Origin: a virus
Virus record (IMG/VR): IMGVR_UViG_3300043788_000131
Coordinates: 1-64,000 of that record
Strand: one strand, 5' to 3'
DNA: 64,000 nt
Below the pieces are notes generated by a model, which saw only the letters and a program-made list of their open reading frames with translations, was not told the DNA's origin and searched no databases. Of the stretch, positions 13,319-20,600 are shown in pieces. Made by a program: the position numbers and the translations under genes. The stretch's first letter is position 1. The number at the start of each line of letters is the position of its first letter.

Positions 13319-13395
13319 TGGTGTGTCCTACTGGATTTGAACCAGTGACCTCGTCCATGTCAAAGACGCGCTCTGACCCGCTGAGCTAAGGACAC
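13319..13395 (-). tRNA. tRNA-Val (GAC)
   Basis: The stem CGTCT/GGACG closes the loop TTGACAT. The acceptor GTGTCCT/AGGACAC is perfect, with A73 and CCA. It is separated from tRNA-Ile and tRNA-Val(TAC) by a single base on each side. Confidence 0.92.
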
Positions 13396-13396
13396 G

Positions 13397-13471
13397 TACT
13401 CCCGGCAGGATTTGAACCTGCGAAATGTCGGCGTGTAAAACCGATGCCTTGGGCCGCTTGGCGACGGGAGC
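13397..13471 (-). tRNA. tRNA-Val (TAC), no encoded CCA
   Basis: The stem TCGGT/GCCGA closes the loop TTTACAC. The acceptor GCTCCCG/CGGGAGT has G1-T72 and A73; the following bases are CGT, so CCA must be added. It is immediately upstream of tRNA-Val(GAC) on the same strand. Confidence 0.88.
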
Positions 13472-13489
13472 GTAGGGTACAATCTCCGT

Positions 13490-14031
13490 ATGGAGAAGAT
13501 GGATTCGCGCCGAGGCGAAGAGACGCGGTTTAACGGTGTATTTTACCGGCAAGCCATGCAAACACGGCCATCGCAGCGTTCGCTATTGTCCTCAATGGCA
13601 TTTGCAAAGAATGTACCGTCCTCCGCCACCGGGAATGGTGCAAGAATAACCCCGATGGTCAACGGCAAGCAAATCTGAAGCATGCAGCCGCCAACCCAGG
13701 GGCAAACGCCAAGCGTGTTGCCAAATGGCGTGCTGAAAATCCGGTCTCTGCTCGTGTCGCCGCTCGCGCCTATGACCACAAGCGGCGCGACCGCCCAGGT
13801 AGCGGCTTCACGGCTGGGGATGTCGAGAAGCTATTAGAAGCCCAGCGCGGGAGGTGTGCCTATTGCCGAAAACCGCTCCGCGGAAAGTACCACGTCGATC
13901 ACATAAAAGCACTGGCGCGTGGTGGTCGCAACTCCCGTGCGAACATTCAACTTACATGCCCGTCGTGCAACAAGAAGAAATACACGAAAGACCCTCTCGA
14001 CTTTGCGAGAGAGTGCGGGCTTCTGATTTAG
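13490..14031 (+). pseudogene. HNH endonuclease remnant with at least two frameshifts
   Basis: Three reading frames must be joined to obtain one protein. The ATG at 13490 starts in one frame, the family segment (IRAEAKRRGLTVYFTGKPC then KHGHRS) continues in a second from about 13503, and the rest runs in a third from about 13590 (NGICKEC ... REWCKNN) to the stop at 14031. The C-terminal nuclease core is intact: CAYCRKPL, YHVDHIKALARGG, NIQLTCPSCN. The same architecture is found intact at 35215-35853 (YFTGKPC and a matching HNH core). This copy is most likely dead. Confidence 0.8.
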
Positions 14032-14162
14032 GCCAAAATCAACAATTCGTGAACGCGATGCTTAGGAACGCGCGCGCCGAGCGCCGCTAAGTCATTGATG
14101 TTTGGTCGAGCAAACAAAAAAGCCGAAAACGCGATTTGATATATTAAGGTCGGAGGTGGCTC

Positions 14163-14363
14163 ATGACCGACGATCTGACAATCCCCGACTTCCTGAGAAG
14201 AGACCCGCCAGCACAGGCGCCCTCGACGCGAATGCCGAAGCGGCGCGAGAAGAAGATACCATATCCCGTGGACGGCTATCTCGGCAAAGGCCTGCGCGCC
14301 AAGGCGCGGGAGCGGTTGCGGGAGCGTCGCCGCCGCGATGCGGAGAAGATGCGCCAACGCTGA
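14163..14363 (+). CDS. Small basic protein, 66 aa
   Basis: A GGAGG ribosome site lies 7 bases before the ATG at 14163. The product is Pro- and Arg-rich (MPKRREKKIPYPVDGYLGKG, then KARERLRERRRRDAEK) and probably binds nucleic acid or is disordered. It ends one base before antisense tRNA-Leu(CAA). An AT-rich stretch upstream (14130-14150) may hold its promoter, but no clear boxes are seen. Confidence 0.65.
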   Translation: MTDDLTIPDFLRRDPPAQAPSTRMPKRREKKIPYPVDGYLGKGLRAKARERLRERRRRDAEKMRQR

Positions 14364-14364
14364 T

Positions 14365-14441
14365 TGGTGCCCACGGCTGGATTCGAACCAGCGAATTTCC
14401 TGCTTTTGAGGCAGTGGCCTTTGCCGCTTGGCTACGCGGGC
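14365..14441 (-). tRNA. tRNA-Leu (CAA) with short variable arm
   Basis: The acceptor GCCCGCG/CGTGGGC, A73, CCA and a D arm TAGCCAAGCGG are clear. The stem ACTGC/GCAGG (one mismatch) closes the loop CTCAAAA. The variable region is only about 5 bases, not the long arm of normal tRNA-Leu, so charging identity is uncertain. Confidence 0.8.
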
Positions 14442-14455
14442 GGAACTTCATAAAA

Positions 14456-14531
14456 TGGTGCGGACGGAGGGACTTGAACCCCCAGCTTACACGGTCTGAA
14501 CGTGCTGCGTTTGCCATTTCGCCACGCCCGC
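14456..14531 (-). tRNA. tRNA-Leu (CAG) with short variable arm
   Basis: The 5' half (GCGGGCGTGGCGAAATGG) is typical tRNA-Leu. The loop TTCAGAC gives anticodon CAG. The acceptor pairs fully, with A73 and CCA. The variable arm is reduced to a few bases. Confidence 0.85.
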
Positions 14532-14544
14532 GAAGGAGAGCCAA

Positions 14545-14781
14545 ATGTCTATAGGCAGTACCCGGCTTCCGATTCTGCCGTCCGACAGCCCGCAAATACG
14601 GGCAATTAAACAGAAGGCGGCGGAGTTGATTGATCTCTGCTATGAGAACAAGCCTAGCAGAGAGGCAAATCCAGAAGTCGAGCGTTTGTGGAAATTCGCT
14701 GAATTTCTGTTTGAAGATGGAGCCATGTGGGCGGAAAAGGCCGCTGCTCGCGGAAAAATTGGAGCCACCGGCGCGATTTGA
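14545..14781 (+). CDS. Hypothetical protein, possible Acb2/Tad1-like helical hairpin, 78 aa
   Basis: A GGAGAG ribosome site precedes the ATG at 14545. Residues about 13-75 form two predicted helices: IRAIKQKAAELIDLC and RLWKFAEFLFEDGAMWAEKA. The order and the second-helix pattern (R-W-x-A-x3-F/L-x-x-G-x-M-x-A-x-x-A) recall the Acb2/Tad1 hairpin family, phage proteins that sequester cyclic-nucleotide signals of CBASS and Thoeris defences. That is inference from a weak pattern. The last residues run into antisense tRNA-Thr(GGT). Confidence 0.6.
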   Translation: MSIGSTRLPILPSDSPQIRAIKQKAAELIDLCYENKPSREANPEVERLWKFAEFLFEDGAMWAEKAAARGKIGATGAI

Positions 14782-14835
14782 ACGCGCGACCTACGCCTTA
14801 CCAAGACGTTGCTCTGCCGACTGAGCTACGGCGGC
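14760..14835 (-). tRNA. tRNA-Thr (GGT)
   Basis: The stem ACGTC/GGCGT closes the loop TTGGTAA. The acceptor GCCGCCG/CGGTGGC is paired, with U73 and CCA. Confidence 0.9.
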
Positions 14836-15141
14836 CTTCGTGCGATTGCGGTAGCGGGCTAAGCATAACTGCGCCAGCATGCGACGTTGGTCACCCTGCA
14901 CGACAGGGAAAACAAGGTCGGCGTCATAGGAGTACCGCGGCTTGGCCTTTTCAGGCGCGTATTTCACGCAAAACCGCATGATGATTTGGTTGATCGGAGG
15001 CGATTTGGCAAAGCCGAATGATCTGGCGATCTCCTTTTGGGAATAGCCCTGGACCCAGAGGTTTACGATCGAGGCTTGGACTTCCTCGCGTGCCAGCAGT
15101 TCCGCTCTTGGTATCTTGAAGGTCGAAATATGAGGAAGCAT
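14791..15141 (-). CDS. Helix-turn-helix protein, 116 aa
   Basis: The ATG at 15141 uses the last A of the CCA end of tRNA-Thr(TGT), so the gene begins where that tRNA ends. A helix-turn-helix is seen at about residues 22-55: VQASIVNLWVQGYSQKEIA then RSFGFAKSPPINQIIM. The C-terminal 25 residues are encoded across tRNA-Thr(GGT) in the same direction (VAQSAEQRLGKA), so the native end may have been replaced by the tRNA. It could be a DNA-binding regulator; target unknown. Confidence 0.65.
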   Translation of the reverse strand: MLPHISTFKIPRAELLAREEVQASIVNLWVQGYSQKEIARSFGFAKSPPINQIIMRFCVKYAPEKAKPRYSYDADLVFPVVQGDQRRMLAQLCLARYRNRTKAAVAQSAEQRLGKA

Positions 15142-15216
15142 GGGGCCCTCCCAGGGACTTGAACCCGTGCTCACCAACTTACAAAGATGGTGCATCGCCG
15201 TCTATGCTTGAAGGGC
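15141..15216 (-). tRNA. tRNA-Thr (TGT), weakly paired
   Basis: The acceptor GCCCTTC/GGAGGGC and D stem GCAT/ATGC are good and CCA is encoded. The stem CCATC/GTTGG has a T-T mismatch around the loop TTTGTAA. The T stem has two mismatched pairs and the discriminator is C. It is recognisable but below average. Confidence 0.72.
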
Positions 15217-15218
15217 GT

Positions 15219-15295
15219 TGGTGCTGGCGGGAGGATTTGAACCCCCGACATCCACAGTACGAATGTGGCGGTCTACCGGGCTGACCTACACCAGC
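15219..15295 (-). tRNA. tRNA-Thr (CGT)
   Basis: The stem CCACA/TGTGG closes the loop TTCGTAC. The acceptor GCTGGTG/CGCCAGC is paired, with A73 and CCA. It is the first tRNA of the array in the direction of transcription. Confidence 0.92.
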
Positions 15296-15304
15296 AACGA
15301 CACT

Positions 15305-15332
15305 TTTTGCCCTCACGAATGAGGGGGCAAAA
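15305..15332. terminator. Bidirectional intrinsic terminator
   Basis: TTTTGCCC-TCA pairs with TGA-GGGGGCAAAA around a CGAA tetraloop, with one or two extra G. T-runs follow on either strand. On the minus strand it lies just upstream of the first tRNA. Confidence 0.65.
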
Positions 15333-15593
15333 GATGTCGTCTGACCCTCCTTGCCGGAAACCAGAGACCCGCGCGGACGCGAATGCCTACCGGCCAAGGG
15401 GCGCCCTTATACGAAGGGGGCGCCATCCTGGCGGACAAATTGTCAAATCTGGGAGGTGTTTTGGAGCCATCGGCTCTCCGCTTTGGTGCGGAGGCTTTTG
15501 CTCTCCGCGGGTTTAGGTTTCGAAGGATTTTCCGGAATAACCGGGCTTTGTCGTTTGGAGGGTTAGGCCGCCCCAGGCTTCGCTGCACACGCA

Positions 15594-15627
15594 CAAAAAC
15601 CGCTGCGACCCTCGCGGGTGCGCGGTT
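15594..15627 (-). terminator. Intrinsic terminator of late transcription
   Basis: On the minus strand the stem AACCGC/GCGGTT with an inner CACCC/GGGT extension is followed by TTTTTG. It is the second of two late terminators in this junction. Confidence 0.65.
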
Positions 15628-15723
15628 CTGGCGGCGGCGATATTTGAGCGTATGAGGCGCATCGGATTGATGTGGCAGCCTTCGCGGACGAAATCAAGGC
15701 GACCGATATGGTTATGGTAAACG

Positions 15724-15755
15724 AAAAAAGCCGCCGACCCTGTGAGGCCGGCGGC
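15724..15755 (-). terminator. Intrinsic terminator at the end of the lysis genes
   Basis: The stem GCCGCCG/CGGCGGC is followed on the minus strand by six T. It lies 40 bases past the stop of the last late gene. Confidence 0.8.
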
Positions 15756-15794
15756 AAAGTATGTGGGCTGACAAAGCGACCTTAGCAGATCGCG

Positions 15795-15905
15795 TCAGTC
15801 TTTGGGAGGCCCGATGACGTCAATTTCGGGCTCATCGAATAGCGGGTCTGGGTCGAAAAACCGACGCAGGACGCGCCTTGGCAGCCTGACAGGACGCTTG
15901 CGCAT
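15795..15905 (-). CDS. Small basic protein, 36 aa
   Basis: A GGGAG ribosome site sits 8 bases before the ATG at 15905. The product has a basic half (RKRPVRLPRRVLRRFF) and an acidic half (DPDPLFDEPEID). It is the last gene of the late region before the terminators and could belong to the lysis module. No family recognised. Confidence 0.55.
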   Translation of the reverse strand: MRKRPVRLPRRVLRRFFDPDPLFDEPEIDVIGPPKD

Positions 15906-15936
15906 AGCGATTCTCCCATCTTATCCACCATCAAAT

Positions 15937-16284
15937 TCAACGCTTTTCGAGAACGCGGTCGATACGGTCGCTCATCCCCTTGACCTCGCGGCCGACATCC
16001 TCGATCGCGCGCGTCATGCGGCCCTCGGCGGCAAGCTGTGCCTGCACGGCGCCGCTCGCCGCTGCCTCAACTCGGGCGAACTGCGATGCGTACCTCTCTC
16101 CACGATCGGCTACTTCGCGCGTAAGCAGTTCGACCTTTGCGATGGCTGCGGTTGCCAACGCTAGTGCGTTTTGGCTCTGTGAAGCGATACTGCCTTCCCG
16201 CGTCGCCCAGCCATAGAAGTGTCGTCCGAAGACACCAATGGCCGTCGAGGTCACGGCGACCGCGGCCACCATCTGCCAATCCAT
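15937..16284 (-). CDS. Membrane-anchored coiled-coil protein next to endolysin, 115 aa
   Basis: The ATG at 16284 gives an N-terminal membrane segment (MVAAVAVTSTAIGVFG) followed by a long helical region (residues 30-115) with coiled-coil character. This layout fits an inner-membrane spanin or holin accessory protein, and the position directly after the endolysin supports a lysis role. No lipoprotein outer spanin was found overlapping it. Function is inferred from topology and context. Confidence 0.65.
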   Translation of the reverse strand: MDWQMVAAVAVTSTAIGVFGRHFYGWATREGSIASQSQNALALATAAIAKVELLTREVADRGERYASQFARVEAAASGAVQAQLAAEGRMTRAIEDVGREVKGMSDRIDRVLEKR

Positions 16285-16299
16285 GACACGCCTCCAAAC

Positions 16300-16322
16300 A
16301 AAAACCCGGCACGAACGCCGGG
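16300..16322 (-). terminator. Intrinsic terminator after the endolysin
   Basis: On the minus strand CCCGGC/GCCGGG closes a 6-base loop and is followed by TTTTTG. It lies 30 bases past the endolysin stop, so the two downstream lysis genes are expressed by read-through. Confidence 0.75.
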
Positions 16323-16351
16323 CTTCAACTTGTGCGGCCCCCGCCGGGGTT

Positions 16352-17125
16352 TTATGCCGTGAAGAAGGAGCGCAGCTTGGCAAGGAAGCCGACCGGCGCG
16401 GATGCCGGCTGCGGCTGCGGCTGCGGCTTTGCCGGCGCCGGGACGATCGGGACACCGATGGTCATGGTAGGTGTGCTTGTCGTCATCGTCATCACCGGCG
16501 GTGGTATCGCCGCGATCTCCTTTGCCTTCGTCAACCAGTGCGCATAGGCCCCTGCGAGTTTGGTGTCGTAGTGGTTGGCCGCATACCCCGCGCCATTGTA
16601 GCCCCGCGCGAACGCCGCCCAATTATGGCCGTTGAGGTATCTGGCGAGGTTGTTGTGCTCGATCTCGCGGATCAGGCACTCGACCTGGGCCGGGACGCCG
16701 CCGTGGATCATGTAGTCGACCATGTGACGGGCATCGACGAACCCGAGTTCCTTGTAATTGAAGCCCATGGTCTGCCCGACGCCCCAGGAGGCCGAGCGGC
16801 AGGCCGCCTCGTCGTTGATGGCGCGGGCTTGCGCGAGGATGGCAAGACGTCCTGCTGAAGTCCCCTCGTTGCGGTACTCGGTCTTGGGCTGCCATGACGT
16901 GTAGGCGAGCCCGGCGGCGACCGCGTGGTCGACCGCGGCGCGGTCAAGTTCGAGAAGTTGCCGATAGAAGACATGCTTCTCGAACAAAAAACTCGGCGTG
17001 CGGCCGTCGATTTCGAGGCTATGGCCGTCCGATTCGATCTCGACGACGGCGAGCAGCGCCGCGAGGTCGAACTTATAGGTCTTGGCGACCGATGCGATTT
17101 CACGAAGAACTGCTGGTTCGAACAT
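16352..17125 (-). CDS. N-acetylmuramidase endolysin (DUF3380 type), 257 aa
   Basis: The enzyme would cleave peptidoglycan at lysis. The N-terminal 190 residues match the N-acetylmuramidase family: LAALLAVVEIESDG with the catalytic Glu, a GRTPSFLFEKHVFYRQL segment, ASWGVGQTMGFNYKELG, and ARGYNGAGYAANHYDTKLA. A Thr/Pro-rich linker (PAPAKPQPQPQPA) le​ads to a short helical C-terminus (GFLAKLRSFFTA) that may touch the membrane. No signal peptide is present, so a holin is needed. The start at 17125 overlaps the stop of the preceding gene. Confidence 0.92.
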   Translation of the reverse strand: MFEPAVLREIASVAKTYKFDLAALLAVVEIESDGHSLEIDGRTPSFLFEKHVFYRQLLELDRAAVDHAVAAGLAYTSWQPKTEYRNEGTSAGRLAILAQARAINDEAACRSASWGVGQTMGFNYKELGFVDARHMVDYMIHGGVPAQVECLIREIEHNNLARYLNGHNWAAFARGYNGAGYAANHYDTKLAGAYAHWLTKAKEIAAIPPPVMTMTTSTPTMTIGVPIVPAPAKPQPQPQPASAPVGFLAKLRSFFTA

Positions 17126-17487
17126 TACACTCCTCCATTTGGGACATAGCAAAGGACAGCGCGCGGCGCCAAACGATGGCTGGGGTTGCCATCGTGACTT
17201 GGTCCGCCCAGGAAGATGATGACGTGGCCGGTAGGATTGCCCTTCAGGTATTGTTCTTGGCCGACGATCTTTTTCGGTGGCACCTCGTACTCGGTGCCGA
17301 TGTCCTCATGGAATTCGCGACCGAGGACCTTGTCGTCACGATCGTCAGTGATGACGGCGTAGGTTTTGCCGTCGCGAACACGCACTTCGTCGGCGTAGTA
17401 GGCGTCGCCTTCGCCGCAGCATGAAGTGCCCGGTGTTGCGTAACCCCCGCGGCCGACCGTGTCCGGCTGCACTAGACCACGAACCAT
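17125..17487 (-). CDS. Body of a secreted protein, separated from its signal peptide by a frameshift, 120 aa
   Basis: The frame from an ATG at 17487 contains CCGEGDAYYADEVRV, YAVITDD, HEDIGTEYEVPPKK and a C-terminal VLCYVP. This resembles small exported alphaproteobacterial proteins with a conserved CC...D...VPP...C pattern. It lacks a signal peptide; one is encoded just upstream in another frame (17472-17594). Either a frameshift mutation split one gene or the two are separate overlapping genes. Function unknown. Confidence 0.6.
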   Translation of the reverse strand: MVRGLVQPDTVGRGGYATPGTSCCGEGDAYYADEVRVRDGKTYAVITDDRDDKVLGREFHEDIGTEYEVPPKKIVGQEQYLKGNPTGHVIIFLGGPSHDGNPSHRLAPRAVLCYVPNGGV

Positions 17488-17594
17488 TGCTTCGTGAGGT
17501 CGTCGTGCCCGACGAGGTCCCACTGGCCTTTGTCCTTGGCCTGGGCGGGGGCCAACAAGGCGCAAAGCAATAGCGTGGCGAAAAGCTTTCGCAT
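17472..17594 (-). CDS. Signal-peptide-bearing N-terminal fragment, 40 aa
   Basis: The sequence is a textbook signal peptide (MRKLFATLLLCALLAPAQAK, cleavage after AQA) followed by 20 residues ending WFVV and a TAG. It overlaps the next gene by 16 bases. A shift of one base around 17480 would fuse the two into a single exported protein of about 155 residues. Confidence 0.6.
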   Translation of the reverse strand: MRKLFATLLLCALLAPAQAKDKGQWDLVGHDDLTKQWFVV

Positions 17595-17634
17595 GGCGGC
17601 ACCATTTAGGGGGGAAAGGTTTAGTAGTTGTGAA

Positions 17635-20600
17635 TTACGGCTTTGACGTCTTGGTGGGCCTTGGCCAGTAGCGGTGGCGTTCTTCCGTGGTGGCCTGCTG
17701 CAGGATGGCCTTCTGGTCCTCGTTGTCGAGCCGCGAGAACTGGTAGACGTCTTGGGACTCAGTACCGAGCTTCGAGATAGAATCGGGCTTCATGCCTAGC
17801 TTGATGAGCTTTTGCCGGGCCTCTTGCGTGCCGGTCCAGTCCTTATCGCGCTTGGCAATCAGGTAGCTTTGACGGGCCTCCATCATCGCTTCCATGTTCT
17901 CGCCTTTTTCGAACGACTTCTTTCCTTGCCCCTCATTATAGAGGTAGGCGATGCGGTTCTGGATCGCGTTCTTCTCGACGTAGGCCGGCGCCGGGCCAAA
18001 GCCGAGCACACTCAGGCCCACGCCCGCTGACGTGATGGCGTCCCAGAGTTTTTCGGGGTGCGCGAATATCTCCCCCTTGCTCGGGAACGGATGACCGGAC
18101 AGGCTCGCCGCATGCTTGGCGCCCGACACCGACATCGGGTTGAATTGATCGCCGTAGATGTGCTTGAGCAGTTGCCACGTCCGCTGATACCAGGGCGCGT
18201 TCTCGTCCGTAATGTTGTAGCCGTAATAGTTTCGGTTGTTCCACATTTCCACGAATGGCTCATACATCTGCTTGTTCCAGAGCATCGCGGCCGCGCCCAT
18301 CGGGATGTTGCCGCCGCGCTCCTGGATGTGCTTTTGCAGCATTGGCAGTTCGCGATTGTAGAACATCGTCGTGACGCGCCGCGGGGAGCCGTCCGGGTTC
18401 AGGCCGCCGATCCGCGGGAATGTGTAGTCATCGCCAGTCGGTTTCTCTCCGGTCATCAACCAGGTAATGAGGCCGGCCAACATGGCGCTGATTGCGACAT
18501 AGGCCAGGGCGAACGGAATTTTGTTGGTAGCGTCGCGGGCAATCTTGCGTGGGCCAGACGGAGCAAACGCCGGAAATACGCGCCCAAGGGGGCGTGTGCC
18601 GGCCTCCATCGCCGCGCCACCGAATTCGCGCACAAAGCCGAGGTTCCAGCCAAGGGAGAGGAACGAGGCTTTCGCGGCGTCGGCCAGGATCGGGTCCCAG
18701 GGCAGGTTCTTGTAGTTCATTTCGCCGTAGCGGTTGTCGATCGACTTTGCGATTGCGTGCGCCGCGACGCGCCGGCTCACATCGTCAAGCTGGTATTGCG
18801 GGTTCCGCCTCATCAGGTCAGCGTATGCTTCCAGGTAGGCGTTGGTCTTCAGGGCCGGAATCCATTTCTCGAACAAGGCTTTTTGCGTGAGCTCAATCGG
18901 CAAGCGCATGCCGCCCCAGAAGTATTTAGCCCAATCTGGCACCCCAGCTTCGCCCTTCCTGATCCTCCAATAGGCCTCCTTGAATGCCTTACTAGCAGCG
19001 ATTTTCTGCTGCTCATCCATCTGCGGGATGAAGCCGCCGTCGTTCATGGCGGAGACCATGTATCTTTCGTAGGGCGAGCGTGCAGTATCGGCCTTGAGCC
19101 ACGCTGCCCTGCCTTCGGCACCCCTCCTTGGATGCGTCCAGAATGGGCCGAGCGGGGCGTCCATGAGAGCCTTGAGGGCCGTCGCTGGATCGTGGCCTTT
19201 CACGAGGGCACTAACGGCGCGGGCGGTGCCATTGGCCCAATCAATGCCGACAACGTGCAGCGGATGGAACGCCGAGAGCGAGAGCTTTATCGGAACCCAC
19301 ACATTCTTCAGGCCCATCCAGGCGCGGAAGGTCCCGCCCCAGAAGCCTTGCGCCATCCAAAGGCCCTTGGCGTCGACCATATTCTTCCAAAGCTGCTGGA
19401 CATCCGGCGCAATAACCCATTGCTTGCGATCTGGGGCATTGATGATTTGCCAGCCGCGCTTGACCATGGCCCCGGTGGCCGGGGAGCCCGAGCCCTCCCA
19501 GGCAAGCCCCATTTTCTTGAGCTCGTAGATCATCGCCATCTTGTTGCGCTGGTCTGCGCCGGAGATCAGGCGGTGATTGATGGCGTCGATCGGGTTGGGA
19601 AACTTCAGCTTCATTCCCGCTGCGAGGCCATCCTCGATAAGCTCGTAGGTCCGCTTTTTTTGAAACCACGTCGGACCATGCTGGGCCGTTTGCGTTCGCG
19701 CCCAGGCGGAGTAGTCATCCGGTTTTTGCCAAACGTGCGGAAAATAGTTCTCAACGAAATCAGCCTGTGAACCGTATTGCTTGCCAAGGGCCCAATCTGT
19801 ATCCATCGCGTTGCGATAGTGCGCAGCCATCAGGGCTTCTCTGAGATTCGTCGGGCGCTGTCCGGTCTCTGCCTCTTTCATCCAGCGCAGGCCTTCGGCG
19901 GCGGGCTGCTTGTTCCAGTACTCCCAATCCTTATGGTCACGATCAATGATGCCGTCTTTCTCGCTTTGAGAAGCGGACTTGAACTTCGCAATGACCGGCA
20001 GAGCCCGCATTGCATCGTCGCTGAATAGCTCGGGCTGGAAGGACTTCATCCAAAATGCCTTGACCTGCTTCGCAACAGGCATTTTGGCGATACCGCCCGT
20101 GATCGGGCGCGGCGGTCCTACTCGGGGTGGTTGCTGGCTGGCGCCGCGCGGCCGGGGCGGCTGCGGGCCGTAGTTGGTGCGGGGGGCTTCGAAGCCGGAG
20201 CCGAAAAGGTCGCCCTGGCGCTCGGTCACCTCAAAGTTGGCATCGAACCAATTCGCAAGGTCGGCAAACTGCTTGTCGTGCTCCCACGCGGCTTGTTTGG
20301 TGTGATCGTCGAGCGGCCGCAATTCCTGGTGCCGCGCGGACTCCCCGGTGGCGCTACCCTCGATGCGCTCTTTGATGCCTCCAGCCATGCGGGCGATATG
20401 CTCGGGGCCGGGGTGAGTCTCGCGATACCGGCCATGGTTTACCGCCACGTTGGTCGAATCGGAACTATCGAACGGATAGAGGTGTGCCTGTGACTGCGCC
20501 CTCATCATGTGGATGCGGGGGCGGACGCCGCCGTTGCCGTTCTCGTCCTCGACCTGCTTGACGAAGGCCAAGGCCTCGTCGATGCGGCGGTGCCATTCCG

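Larger units (their letters stand above)
15296..15794. other. Hairpin-rich non-coding junction between late genes and tRNA array
   Basis: No credible gene is seen in these 499 bases. The stretch holds at least six strong inverted repeats: 15305-15332, about 15388-15412 (GGCGCCCTT/AAGGGGGCGCC), 15463-15475, the three-part set CTCCGC 15476-15481, GCGGAG 15488-15493 and CTCCGC 15503-15508 (the middle part can pair with either side), 15594-15627 and 15724-15755. It separates late transcription from the tRNA array and probably controls how much transcript passes on. A structured small RNA is also possible. Confidence 0.6.

Noticed and set aside
15430-15450. A minus-strand TTGACA at about 15440 as a -35 box for the tRNA array
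   Set aside because: The nearest TATAAG-like box is about 29 bases away, too far for a sigma-70 promoter.
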